Below are positions 8,505 through 17,661 of a DNA stretch of 64,000 bases, piece after piece. A program made the translations under genes and the position numbers. The notes under the pieces are model-generated. The model saw only the letters and a list, made by a program, of their open reading frames with translations, had not been told where the DNA came from and made no database searches. The stretch covers positions 323,590 to 387,589 of the forward strand of contig JAFGBS010000009.1 in the NCBI GenBank assembly GCA_016933055.1, in the 5' to 3' direction. Position 1 is the first letter of the stretch, and every line of letters starts with the position of its first letter. The DNA is from Promethearchaeota archaeon (GTDB lineage: Archaea > Asgardarchaeota > Lokiarchaeia > Sigyniarchaeales > Promethearchaeaceae).

Positions 8505-11444
8505 CTATCTGAATTGATATCGCTCCAAGATCTCCATTTGCATGGTTTTGTTCAGTGATATGAAATAGGCATTGTATCCACTAACACGAATCATAAGCCA
8601 TCGGTAATTTTCGGGATGCACCATTGCATCACGTAACATCTCTGAAGTAACTACATTAAATTGAATCTGTAACCCTGATAAATCAAAGTAGGATTTACTA
8701 TAATCCGTAAAATGCTGAACCGCAGTTTTATGCGGATCATTTGGTCCGGGTACTAATTTGACATTAAATGCGAGATTATTTGGAGTTTTCAAGTGGTCAA
8801 TAGCAGCGACAGTTTTGATATTTTGGATGAGTTGGTCGGAGGAACCAGCTGAGGGTGTAATGCCTGGAGTAAAAGCTTTCCCACGCAAGCGTCCAGATGG
8901 GAGAGCACCCGACAGTTTACCAAAAGCACTATGATTTGACATAGACCAAAATCCAACCATATATCTCCCCCCTCTGTAATTTTCGTGCTGGTAGTATTCA
9001 TTATAAAGAAAATCAACAAGATCATGAGCTAAACTCATTAGATCGGGATTATCTCCGGATCCAAATTTGGGTAGATTTGAAATGCGTTGAAGAATCACCT
9101 TATCTTCATTATGAGAGAAATTTCTATCTAATATTTTTTTCAATGAGTATAAATCCAAAATTTTATCTTCATACACTAATTTTTTAATTGAATATAAGGA
9201 ATCAATCACATCGGTTAATGCCACTAACGCTACACCTGTGGAGTTATAGTGTGCACCCCCATCAACGACATCAGTTGCGGTTTCCACACAGTCCTCAATC
9301 ATAGTAGAGAGAAAAGGTGTGGGATGATACTTTTGATGCATTATCCCACAATTATTGTTATATTCGACAGTGTGAGCGATCATATTCCCCATCTGCTTTT
9401 TATATCCATGTACGACACTTTTAAATGTAGGGAAATGTTCGTTTGTAAATTCTCCCGTTGTTAATCCGACTTGAGGATGAATTAAAGGATGGTATCCATT
9501 TCCAAACAGCATTTCTAATGGAGCAACAAGGTTTACCATAAGACATCCTGTGTGTCCGAAGTGTTTCCCGACACTAGTTGGTTCAACACACCCAGTAGCT
9601 GCCCAATTGTTTGCATCTTGTTCCGAAAATCCATGTACTTTCTGAACGGTTTCAATCATCAATTTGTCATTATGAATGCTTGGCGTAGACGTGGTATTGA
9701 TGTTTACTTCACATAACCGAGCGAGGTATTCATGAGAATTGAAATCTGGATGATATTTTGCATTTACGTTGGGATCCCGAATTGATAACATTTCGGTAAC
9801 CTTCAAAAATATGTAAGTGAGATCATTTACTGCATTTTTACCATTCACTGTAATCCCTCCAAGAGTGAGTGCTTGATCAGAGGAAGATCCTCCAAAAAGT
9901 TTATTTCCCACATTTGGAACCATTGGTAAATGATCTTGCGCTTTAAGATAAAAAGCTCCAATTAATTCAATAACTTTTCGAATGTATTGGTCTTGTTCAG
10001 ATTCAGAGGATAAGGTTTCCATATCTTTGAGAAAATAGGGATATAAAACTTGATCCAAGCGACCTAATGATAATCCTGCGTTCATATTTTCTTGATGTAG
10101 ACATAGCCATGTAATCCAGATTGCAGTAATTGCTTCCCGAAAATTGCCTGCGGCTTTATTAGGAACTTGCTTAAGAACAGTATAAATTTCTGGCAAATTA
10201 TTAGCATTCGAATCATTTACATTTTTTATTTTTTTTAATTGCGATTCAACCTCTAATTTTAAATTTTCACCATATATTTGCATTCCTGCAAGGCATGCTT
10301 TCATCCCGGTATAATACTGTTTTTTCTTTTCATTTTCAGTAATCAAAATTCTTTCATTAAATTCCTCAATTAAATTATTTAATCCATTATCTAAAATGAC
10401 TGAAAAATTAGGTATGGTATGGCTTATGGCTTGGGTTTTCCATTCGAAGAAAAGGCTGAAGAATTCTTCCATCCGTTGAGATTTCGGATTATTAAAATGT
10501 GAACGAGCCAACTCTCGTATGTTTCTATCCATCCAATAAGGATATACATATTTATTGAGGAGTTCAGCATCTTCTTCACTGATATGATAAGGATTTAACT
10601 CTCGACTCTGCATGGTTGCGAGTTCTGGCCACATTCCTACTCCACCAAACTCTGGAAACAGTAAAACTCCAAGTTTTTTACTGGTAGTGCTTCCAGGAAG
10701 TAGGTCTCCTTCAAAGATTCTTGGAGTTTTATGGGATAAAAGGTATTTTAGCATCAAACCTTGACGCTCGCCAGCTTCCCATTCTGTTCCGTCTAATTTT
10801 CTCTCGAATCCATTTTGCTTGAAAAATTGCGTTATAAGTTTTGCCCGTTCGGTGCAGAAATGGGCATGTGTAGAGAACCACTCATTTTTCATCCTCTCCA
10901 GAATTGGGAAATCACGGAGCTTATATCTACCGAGGTAGGGATCTTTTAGAAACTGAACACCATCAACTTTTCTATCCAGTATCAGGTTTTCTTTCATTTT
11001 TATTTTCTCTTCTTCTTCTGTGATCTTTGTCGGAGGAGGGAAATTTTTGGATAGTTTCTTTTTTGGTTTGGTTGGAAAAATAGTAGAGAGGTAACTGAAT
11101 TTACTAAGATGTGAGAGACTTCCAATATAGTATAACTCTCCCGAAAGTAACATATCTAATGATTGATCTGCAGAAATCGTTGCGGCGTACGCCATAGTTT
11201 TCTTATCTTTATAAACTAAAGTTGTATCTGGATTTGGATGATGTTTAAGCAATTTCATGCGTCCATTATGAAATTTGATATAGATATTTGCATCTTCTAA
11301 TCGAGTTGTTATTCTCATTATAACATTGAACGCATAATCTTCTTCTGGGATGTAAATTTCCTCCCGAAACTTTGAAAATAATCGGAATTTTAAAGCCATT
11401 AACCGCAATCCCAATTTGAAGATAAAAATAGATGCCATAAGCAT
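8505..11444 (-). CDS. Glycyl radical enzyme with N-terminal SCP2-like domain
   Basis: 979 residues, well above the usual ~780-850. Residues ~180-979 are a pyruvate-formate-lyase-like barrel: Cys619 in ATGCVEPTS is the thiyl-radical cysteine, Glu621 two residues on is where eliminating enzymes (glycerol dehydratase, choline lyase) keep their acid/base, and Gly956 in RVSGYNAYF carries the glycyl radical. A dehydratase/lyase is therefore more likely than PFL (which has Cys-Cys) or a fumarate-adding synthase. Residues ~40-125 look like an SCP2-type lipid-binding domain (FHNGRMKL, then MLLSGELYYIGSLSHL). Substrate unknown. The first ATG (11444) lacks a clear ribosome-binding site; Met17 is an alternative. 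Its activase follows directly. Confidence 0.9.
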   Translation of the reverse strand: MLMASIFIFKLGLRLMALKFRLFSKFREEIYIPEEDYAFNVIMRITTRLEDANIYIKFHNGRMKLLKHHPNPDTTLVYKDKKTMAYAATISADQSLDMLLSGELYYIGSLSHLSKFSYLSTIFPTKPKKKLSKNFPPPTKITEEEEKIKMKENLILDRKVDGVQFLKDPYLGRYKLRDFPILERMKNEWFSTHAHFCTERAKLITQFFKQNGFERKLDGTEWEAGERQGLMLKYLLSHKTPRIFEGDLLPGSTTSKKLGVLLFPEFGGVGMWPELATMQSRELNPYHISEEDAELLNKYVYPYWMDRNIRELARSHFNNPKSQRMEEFFSLFFEWKTQAISHTIPNFSVILDNGLNNLIEEFNERILITENEKKKQYYTGMKACLAGMQIYGENLKLEVESQLKKIKNVNDSNANNLPEIYTVLKQVPNKAAGNFREAITAIWITWLCLHQENMNAGLSLGRLDQVLYPYFLKDMETLSSESEQDQYIRKVIELIGAFYLKAQDHLPMVPNVGNKLFGGSSSDQALTLGGITVNGKNAVNDLTYIFLKVTEMLSIRDPNVNAKYHPDFNSHEYLARLCEVNINTTSTPSIHNDKLMIETVQKVHGFSEQDANNWAATGCVEPTSVGKHFGHTGCLMVNLVAPLEMLFGNGYHPLIHPQVGLTTGEFTNEHFPTFKSVVHGYKKQMGNMIAHTVEYNNNCGIMHQKYHPTPFLSTMIEDCVETATDVVDGGAHYNSTGVALVALTDVIDSLYSIKKLVYEDKILDLYSLKKILDRNFSHNEDKVILQRISNLPKFGSGDNPDLMSLAHDLVDFLYNEYYQHENYRGGRYMVGFWSMSNHSAFGKLSGALPSGRLRGKAFTPGITPSAGSSDQLIQNIKTVAAIDHLKTPNNLAFNVKLVPGPNDPHKTAVQHFTDYSKSYFDLSGLQIQFNVVTSEMLRDAMVHPENYRWLMIRVSGYNAYFISLNKTMQMEILERYQFR

Positions 11445-11486
11445 AGGATTGATTTATTTTCTAATTAAAACTTATGCTTAAGAATA

Positions 11487-12122
11487 CTATTGTTGGTCTT
11501 CCAATGATGCATATATCTCTTTCCATGAATGACATACAAACTCAGAATGACCAGAAAATGTAGTCTCCCCTTTAATTGTGTCAAATCCTAATACAGCATA
11601 CTCATATGGTTTAAACAGGTCACCGTCCTTCGGATGAGTAATAATCCCTACCCCAGAGGGAAATTTCGAAACGATTTTCCGTATTACGTCTCGCTTATAA
11701 CTATACAATGATTCATGGGTTTGCTTGAAGTATAGGTGTATCTTATCCATGGGAAATTGGAGATTGGACAATTGTTCGAGTGTTTTTTCCTGTAATTGTT
11801 TGATTCGCTCACTAATGATATGTGTTTCAAAGTGTTTGGACAATTTGGTTAATCCTTCAACAGCACCCTTAAATGCTATTTCGAGATCCAGCATATTGTA
11901 TTGGTTGTAAATCTCATAAAATCGATTTCTACGACTACTTGCAGAAAAGCTAATCGTATTTGTCATAAAACTGGCGATTTTCTCATGATTTTCCTTATTA
12001 CTCAAGTAATTCTTGATGGATTGATCATCCCATCCAATTTCCTTATATGTCTGAAATTTTCTTGGAGTGGGATCTAATATAATGTATTCTAAAGATGGAA
12101 TAACTAGGGCAAAATGTGCCAT
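11487..12122 (-). CDS. HAD-like protein, apparently degenerate
   Basis: 211 residues. The plan suggests a haloacid-dehalogenase fold: a first strand YIILDPTPRKF where motif I (DxDxT/V) should be, a helical cap region, then GAVEGLTKLSKHF leading to HIISER (motif II-like), a Lys at YSYKRDVIRKI, and late acidic residues in PKDGDL. The second Asp of motif I is missing (DPTP), so phosphatase activity may be lost. It lies 14 bases after the ECF S-component gene and is probably co-transcribed, hinting at a role tied to the transported nutrient. The ATG has no strong ribosome-binding site. Assignment is tentative; it may be an unrelated fold. Confidence 0.4.
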   Translation of the reverse strand: MAHFALVIPSLEYIILDPTPRKFQTYKEIGWDDQSIKNYLSNKENHEKIASFMTNTISFSASSRRNRFYEIYNQYNMLDLEIAFKGAVEGLTKLSKHFETHIISERIKQLQEKTLEQLSNLQFPMDKIHLYFKQTHESLYSYKRDVIRKIVSKFPSGVGIITHPKDGDLFKPYEYAVLGFDTIKGETTFSGHSEFVCHSWKEIYASLEDQQ

Positions 12123-12136
12123 ATTGTATATAATGC

Positions 12137-12889
12137 CTATTTTTCCTTAATGGGTACGTCAACAACGTCTTGGGATTGTTTGATTGTAAAAAAGAATCTT
12201 TGTTGATAACGCTCCAAAATCCGAATCGTTTGTTCACCAAAAACGATTAGAAAAATGAAATTAGACAAGGCATGAGCAATATCAAATGGAATACTCTGGA
12301 TATTCGTAGCTATGAATGATGCGAGGGATATAGGCCTGATTAACAACCATGACCATATATTCATAAACCATCCATAAAGAAATGCGAGGAGAAAACCCAT
12401 TAATGCTAATATCCATTTATCGGGTTGTTTATTTCTTGTCTTCCCTAACGCACCTCCTAGTAATCCGAAAAATCCCCAAGCAAATATTTGATAGATTGTC
12501 CAGACACCTTGTCCGAGAAATATATTAGATAAAAACGCAGTATTCCCTCCAATTATGAATCCGATTAATGGACCAAATACATAACCTGCGCAAAGAACTA
12601 AGAAAGAAACGGGTTGGACACTGGGAATTCCAACAAAAGGGATCCTAGCTACTGCAGCGAAGGCACTATATATAGCAATTAGGGCAATTTCTTTCGAAGA
12701 AATATCCGATTCTTCAAATTTAAAATATATTGCAAGGATGAATAACAATAAGTAAATCATCCCAATGAGAATTAATGCTAAACTGGGAATTTCATTAACA
12801 TTGATTTGCTGATTAAAAATAATTGGGATCAGGAATGTTAAAATGCCAATTGTGAGTATAAATATGAATAGAAAATTACTGCGTTTCGT
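12137..12889 (-). CDS. ECF transporter S-component (substrate binding), probable ACG start
   Basis: Integral membrane protein with ~6-7 hydrophobic helices, including IYSAFAAVARIPFVGIPSVQ and FGPLIGFIIGGNTAFLSN, typical of energy-coupling-factor S-components. It captures the substrate and docks on the T/ATPase module encoded immediately upstream. The first canonical start (ATG 12760) would cut off a membrane helix: the frame is open and hydrophobic (FLFIFILTIGILTFLIPII) back to a stop at 12920-12922, with no ATG, GTG or TTG. I place the start at ACG 12889, giving Met-Lys-Arg-Ser-Asn then the helix, nine bases after GGAGG and inside the end of the ATPase gene. A frameshift or base error is the alternative. 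Substrate not determinable. Confidence 0.72.
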   Translation of the reverse strand, partial: TKRSNFLFIFILTIGILTFLIPIIFNQQINVNEIPSLALILIGMIYLLLFILAIYFKFEESDISSKEIALIAIYSAFAAVARIPFVGIPSVQPVSFLVLCAGYVFGPLIGFIIGGNTAFLSNIFLGQGVWTIYQIFAWGFFGLLGGALGKTRNKQPDKWILALMGFLLAFLYGWFMNIWSWLLIRPISLASFIATNIQSIPFDIAHALSNFIFLIVFGEQTIRILERYQQRFFFTIKQSQDVVDVPIKEK

Positions 12890-14561
12890 TTCTAAAAACC
12901 TCCAATAAATTTTCTGCAGTCAATACGAAATCTGGAATTTCTTTAAAATTCTTTACTAAACGATTGATTTGTGGGATGAATGGTTCATAGTTCGGTAGAA
13001 TCTTATGTGGTAGACCATCATCCACTATCCCACCTTCAGATAAAATAATAACTCTATGAGCATATTTGGCTACTGTTTCTATGTCATGGGTCACCAAGAT
13101 TACGGAATTTCCATTGGAGCAATAATTATTTAAAAACCTCATGAAATCGGTTTTTTGTCCAATATCCAATCCATGAGTAGGTTCATCTAACACAAGAAGT
13201 GTTGGTTTTAAAAGCAATACCGTGGCTAATGCTGCTCGTTGTTGCTCCCCAATTGATAAAAATCTACCATATCTAGATGAGTAACGCGTCAAATCAAAAG
13301 TTTTTAGGCAGTTTCGGATCGCAGATTCTCGCGTTCTTTCATCTTTATATCCATAATTTCGCAGAACAAAATCAAATTCGTCGTGAAGATTATCTTGATA
13401 AAATTGAATCGATGGATTTTGGAAGATATACCCGACTTTTCTCGCCATTTCTGCCACTGATTTTGAATTGGCATTTTCTCCATTAAGAAGAATTTTCCCT
13501 TTGACTGGTCTTAGCAATCCATTCATATGCTTAAGTAAAGTGGTCTTTCCACTACCATTTCTCCCCATTATTGCAATAAATTCACCTGGATATATATTCA
13601 GAGAAACCTCTCGTAAAATCCAATCCGAAGATGTTGAATACTTAAACCAAATATCAGATAACTCTAATAGGGGATTTGAATCTGGATTTGGAGGAGTGTA
13701 TGGATTAAATTTAAAATCCTTACGGGGTGTATGGATTTTTAAAATTTCTGTCATGGCACTTATGGCATCATGTAATGTTAATGGTGTAAATGTTTGCCTT
13801 ATTTGTGAAGGAAAATTTTGAAAAAAATGAACAATGGGGGGTGAAAATGACCGAGCTTCTGGAAATTTATATATCACTTCGGTGGGGGAAGAATCCGCTA
13901 TTATTTTTCCCTTTTTCATTAAAACTATACGATCAATATAATCGATTACCCGTTCTAAACGATGTTCTGTAATAATAATGGTTTTCTGATGTTTTTGATT
14001 TAAACTGACTAATAATTCCATTAATTCCTTCGCTGCGTAGGGATCTAATTCTGATGTTGGTTCATCCATCAATAAAATTTCAGGACCCATTACTAAAATA
14101 GAAGCAAGAGCAACTTTTTGTTTTTCACCCCCCGATAATGTAGTAATTTTTCTGGATAAAAGATTAGTAAATCCCAGATCTTCTGCAACTTCCTGAATTC
14201 GTGAGTCCATTTTGTCTTTTGGGAATCCAAGATTTTCCATACCAAATGCAATTTCTGAATCAACACTACTCATAAATAACTGATTTTCTGGATTCTGAAA
14301 CACCGTTCCCACATGTTGGGATAATTTACGAGGGCTAAGTTCAAACGGATTTTCCCCTAAAACTTGAATGTTACCAGTCAAAAGACCGCCATAAAAATGA
14401 GGTATTAATCCATTTACAGCTCTCATTAAGGTGGTTTTTCCACATCCGGATTCTCCTGTAATTAAAATGAAATCCCCTTTACTTACCTGCAATGATATCC
14501 CCTCTAAAGCAGGGGAAGGTGTTTTATTGTACGTAAAGCTCAAATTCTCGATCCGTATCAC
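12876..14561 (-). CDS. ecfA: ECF transporter fused ATPase (EcfA-EcfA')
   Basis: 561 residues containing two complete ABC ATPase domains in one chain. Domain 1: Walker A GESGCGKTT (36-44), signature LSGGEKQ, Walker B LLMDEPTSELD. Domain 2: Walker A GRNGSGKTT (333-341), signature LSIGEQQ (one substitution from LSGGQ), Walker B LLVLDEPTHGLD. Bacteria usually carry two separate subunits; fused forms are known in archaea. It energises vitamin or metal uptake through the T protein. It starts at GTG within a GTGA overlap with the end of ecfT, indicating translational coupling, and GGGAGG lies nine bases before the GTG. Confidence 0.93.
   Translation of the reverse strand: MIRIENLSFTYNKTPSPALEGISLQVSKGDFILITGESGCGKTTLMRAVNGLIPHFYGGLLTGNIQVLGENPFELSPRKLSQHVGTVFQNPENQLFMSSVDSEIAFGMENLGFPKDKMDSRIQEVAEDLGFTNLLSRKITTLSGGEKQKVALASILVMGPEILLMDEPTSELDPYAAKELMELLVSLNQKHQKTIIITEHRLERVIDYIDRIVLMKKGKIIADSSPTEVIYKFPEARSFSPPIVHFFQNFPSQIRQTFTPLTLHDAISAMTEILKIHTPRKDFKFNPYTPPNPDSNPLLELSDIWFKYSTSSDWILREVSLNIYPGEFIAIMGRNGSGKTTLLKHMNGLLRPVKGKILLNGENANSKSVAEMARKVGYIFQNPSIQFYQDNLHDEFDFVLRNYGYKDERTRESAIRNCLKTFDLTRYSSRYGRFLSIGEQQRAALATVLLLKPTLLVLDEPTHGLDIGQKTDFMRFLNNYCSNGNSVILVTHDIETVAKYAHRVIILSEGGIVDDGLPHKILPNYEPFIPQINRLVKNFKEIPDFVLTAENLLEVFRNETQ
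12899..12903 (-). promoter_or_regulatory. Ribosome-binding site GGAGG of the S-component gene
   Basis: GGAGG on the minus strand, inside the last codons of the ATPase gene, nine bases before the proposed ACG start. No ATG, GTG or TTG lies in any suitable place behind it in the S-component frame. Confidence 0.5.
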
Positions 14562-15466
14562 CTTTGATTTCCTCCCATCTGTAATAAGAGAATCTGACTT
14601 ATTCCCACAATAAGAATACCCATTACGAACATAATATCATAAAACTGAATGGTTGGAATTGTTAGCTCAGGTAATATTTGAAAGATTCCGAACCCCGCGA
14701 TTTTCAAACCCACTAATGCTGCAAGCAATCCAAAAATTATAAAGACATTTAGATAATCTGTAAATCTAAATCGTATGCGAGAATAAAAAGTTCGTTTCTT
14801 TTCTCTATTAAAAGCACGTGTTTCTAATGCTTCCGATACCTGAATTGAACGCTCTAAGGAATTTGTGAGTAAAGGAAGTAATAAGACCATTTTTCTTCTG
14901 ATTTTTTGAAAAAATCTGCCTTTTTCTAATTCAAATCCACGTGCTTTTTGCACATCACTGATGATCTCCAAATCCCCTTTTAAAAGGGGAAAAAATCGAA
15001 GGGAAAGTGTGATTAAAAGCACTATTATATATGGTAACCTTAATTTTATTAAAGTTTGCATTAATTGATCGGTATCTATAAGGAGATTAAACAAAATAAA
15101 ACTATAAATAACTATCAAAAGTTGAAAAGATGTTATGAAACTTAAGATCAATGCGTTCCATGTTATAATAAATGATCCCAATACAGGTACCTTCTCATAA
15201 TAAACGATAATATTATTACCTTGCCGATTTAATAGAGTATACAAAATTATCAGAATAAAAACCATGATAAAATAATATCTGAGAGATCTCATCGATTCTT
15301 TAAACTTTTTTGCAATGATAGACAAGATAATGAGGTTAAGGAATAAAATTATGAGATATAAAGGATGATTGAACAGAAAGGAGAAAATAAAATAACTGAT
15401 TAAAATAAAAAACTTAACCAATGCATTCGTCCGGGCGATTTTATTAGGGGATGATGAGTAGGTCAA
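14558..15466 (-). CDS. ecfT: ECF transporter T-component
   Basis: 302-residue membrane protein of the EcfT/CbiQ family. Four to five hydrophobic segments flank a cytoplasmic helical region carrying the two coupling motifs: KARGFE and ETRAF (the Ala-Arg-Gly-type signatures that contact the ATPases). It transmits ATPase motion to the S-component. First gene of the T-A-S operon, overlapping ecfA by four bases. The TTG at 15466 is preceded by a stop codon in frame (TAG) and an AGG-rich leader, so TTG is the start. Confidence 0.88.
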   Translation of the reverse strand: MTYSSSPNKIARTNALVKFFILISYFIFSFLFNHPLYLIILFLNLIILSIIAKKFKESMRSLRYYFIMVFILIILYTLLNRQGNNIIVYYEKVPVLGSFIITWNALILSFITSFQLLIVIYSFILFNLLIDTDQLMQTLIKLRLPYIIVLLITLSLRFFPLLKGDLEIISDVQKARGFELEKGRFFQKIRRKMVLLLPLLTNSLERSIQVSEALETRAFNREKKRTFYSRIRFRFTDYLNVFIIFGLLAALVGLKIAGFGIFQILPELTIPTIQFYDIMFVMGILIVGISQILLLQMGGNQR

Positions 15467-15514
15467 CTTTCCTACCTAATATCTTAGGTACCATCTTAAT
15501 TAAATCAAACTCCT

Positions 15515-16177
15515 TCAGAACTCACTCAGTGGGACTTTTCCATCATAAAACACAGTCTTTCCATCAAAATGAATTTGTGCACAAATAATAGGGATTGTTT
15601 TCTTCCTAGCGAAAGACAATGCCGTTCCAAACTTAGGATCCATCTCAAAATTAGGTGAAAATTTAGCTGCTTTATGGAAAATAAGGAATAAAAGCATCCC
15701 ATTATGCTGGATGATTTCATACACATGTCTAGCACCTCGCTCTGTGGGTGCATCAGGAAAATAGGCTATATTATTTTCCTTAATCAAACTTACCCCCTTT
15801 ACTTCCAAGGGGATTCCATCCATCATAAAATCTATACGACTTTTCCCTATCGGAACTTCGCTTCTAATTTCTTTTACGTATCGAAATTCTTCTATCAAAG
15901 GAAATATAGCTCGAGAAATACGGTTATGAAGTGCACTGTCAATTAATACCCACTCTTCCGTCTTTGATTGAACTGCTTTCACATACCATGGTAATTTTTT
16001 CGTTCCCGGAACCATCAGTAGATTTGCATTTTCTTGTAATAGTTCATTCAATCGACCGGGATCATGGATATGTGCTTGAGTTAAATTTCCATTATACTTA
16101 ATGTTTGCAACGAATCGATTAGGTCGATCAATAAATTGTGCGTTATAGAGGTTTGAAATCCTAAAGAGGGGTATCAT
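15515..16177 (-). CDS. sfsA: SfsA family DNA/RNA nuclease-like protein
   Basis: SfsA (sugar fermentation stimulation protein) family, 220 residues from the chosen start. Key stretches: DRPNRFVANI near the N-terminus (OB-fold part), HDPGRLNELL, the PD-(D/E)xK-like core SRIDFMMDGIPLEVKGVSL with Asp, Glu and Lys, and YFPDAPTERGARHV. The family binds nucleic acid; its cellular role remains uncertain. I prefer ATG 16177 since SfsA proteins begin a few residues before the Arg-Pro-Asn-Arg-Phe motif; a TTG at 16237 would add 20 residues of unlike sequence. It lies between the ECF operon and a divergent UroD gene, with 93 bases between starts. Confidence 0.88.
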   Translation of the reverse strand: MIPLFRISNLYNAQFIDRPNRFVANIKYNGNLTQAHIHDPGRLNELLQENANLLMVPGTKKLPWYVKAVQSKTEEWVLIDSALHNRISRAIFPLIEEFRYVKEIRSEVPIGKSRIDFMMDGIPLEVKGVSLIKENNIAYFPDAPTERGARHVYEIIQHNGMLLFLIFHKAAKFSPNFEMDPKFGTALSFARKKTIPIICAQIHFDGKTVFYDGKVPLSEF

Positions 16178-16270
16178 TACATGTGAGAATTCATATAACT
16201 TTTTGAATGTCGTCTTTTTTTCATTATAAGCTGACAATAGATTATATTTTACCCTGATAATACTATTTTA

Positions 16271-17482
16271 ATGAATTCTCTGGAAAGAGTAAAGGCAGCG
16301 CTTCATTTCTCAGGTCCTGATAAAGTTCCTTTGTTTTCTCAGAATTTAAAAACCGATGTATTGCCCTTGGCTATGCTTCCATCAAAGAATTGGCATCCAG
16401 GACATATACCTGAAGAAGAAGGCCTTTTTCCTCATCCCTTTGATGATTTTGTGGTAAATTTGGGTTTATATAAGTGGAAAAAACCCGATTGGGCAAAAAA
16501 AAACCCTAAATACAAAAAAAATAACTGGTTGAAATATCCTCGTGAAGAAATCGATGAATGGGGCTGCATATGGAATCGCTCGGGAGGAAATCAGACTATG
16601 GGACATCCAGGCCGAGCATCCATGCCCAGTTGGGGGGATTTAGATAAATACTTAGAATCTCATACTCCTGATCCCACAGATCGGACTAGATATTCCCTTT
16701 TTCTCAAATTAGGGAAAATAATAAGCCTTTTAGGATTTAAAAAGTATCGTGTTTGTGTTTTAGGTCACGTAGGTCCATCTCAAACTGCAAGTATGATAAG
16801 AGGTTTTAGCCCTTACCTCGTTGACCATGCCAAACATCCAAACGAATTAAAACGCTTGCTAGCTCATCTTACAGAGTTTTATGTGGAATGCATTAAAAAT
16901 TGGATAAAATTTAGTGCAAAACCTCATGGATTCTTGCTTGTAGACGATCTGGGAGAGCAGTCAGGGCCCTTTTTCAGTCCCCGAACTTTCAAAAACTTTT
17001 ACGAACCTGTCTACCGTACCATATTTCAAACTGCCCATGACTATGGATGTGAAACGCATCTGCATTGCTGTGGTAAAGTAGATAAACTTTTACCATCGTT
17101 GATTGAGTGGGGTTTAGATGCTATAGAGTTCGATAGTCCCCGTATGTCGGGATATACAGATCTCAAGCCGTATGTTGGGAAGATTATGTTTTGGGCATGT
17201 GCGAATATTCAATCCATATATGTCAATGGGACTCCCGATGAAGTCAGGAAGGAGGTTTGGCATATGATGCGGAATCTTGGCACTAAAGAAGGAGGATTCG
17301 GGCTCTATCCATATCCCCAACCCTATCATATTCACGTTCCTAAGAAGAACCAAAAAGCATTATATGAGGGTTTAAAGGAATTTGGTGACTATACCAAAAT
17401 TCCCCCTTATTGGTGGGACTATCCAACTCCTGATGAGTGGGATAGGTATACAGTACCAGCACTTCCTCCTCTGAGTCCATAA
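16271..17482 (+). CDS. UroD-type corrinoid methyltransferase-like protein
   Basis: 403 residues of the uroporphyrinogen decarboxylase superfamily. It opens ERVKAALHFSGPDKVPLF, typical of the MtaA/MtbA/UroD-like branch, and carries a His-x-Cys zinc motif in ETHLHCCGKVDKL followed by GLDAIEFDSP. In that branch zinc activates a thiol or other methyl acceptor and the donor is a methyl-corrinoid protein. True haem-pathway UroD residues are not obvious. No corrinoid protein gene is in the window, so donor and acceptor remain unknown. It stands alone on the plus strand, with 179 bases of noncoding, A-rich sequence after it. Confidence 0.78.
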   Translation: MNSLERVKAALHFSGPDKVPLFSQNLKTDVLPLAMLPSKNWHPGHIPEEEGLFPHPFDDFVVNLGLYKWKKPDWAKKNPKYKKNNWLKYPREEIDEWGCIWNRSGGNQTMGHPGRASMPSWGDLDKYLESHTPDPTDRTRYSLFLKLGKIISLLGFKKYRVCVLGHVGPSQTASMIRGFSPYLVDHAKHPNELKRLLAHLTEFYVECIKNWIKFSAKPHGFLLVDDLGEQSGPFFSPRTFKNFYEPVYRTIFQTAHDYGCETHLHCCGKVDKLLPSLIEWGLDAIEFDSPRMSGYTDLKPYVGKIMFWACANIQSIYVNGTPDEVRKEVWHMMRNLGTKEGGFGLYPYPQPYHIHVPKKNQKALYEGLKEFGDYTKIPPYWWDYPTPDEWDRYTVPALPPLSP

Positions 17483-17661
17483 TGAAATTGAAATTTGGGA
17501 TTTTTCATTGCGATTATTTGAAAATAATAGTAACATGCATAAATGGATTTTTTGGATATCATTCATAGCCAAGAAGATAATCTAAAGATTAAAAACAAAG
17601 AACATCGCTTTTTACGAACAAGAAAGAAAATTGATTAGAAATTGAAAGAAGAATAAATAAA

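Noticed and set aside
8505-11444. Glycyl radical enzyme as an alkyl- or benzylsuccinate synthase
   Set aside because: The radical Cys is followed two residues later by Glu, as in dehydratases and lyases that eliminate water or amine. I do not see the pattern expected for fumarate-adding enzymes, and no partner small subunits are nearby.
12120-12137. ATT start for the HAD-like gene, at 12134, as a sixth case
   Set aside because: A normal in-frame ATG lies 12 bases later, and the AAGGA upstream is not a convincing Shine-Dalgarno. The evidence is too thin.
16178-16237. SfsA start at TTG 16237
   Set aside because: The extra 20 residues do not resemble SfsA beginnings, and ATG 16177 places the conserved motif at the usual distance.
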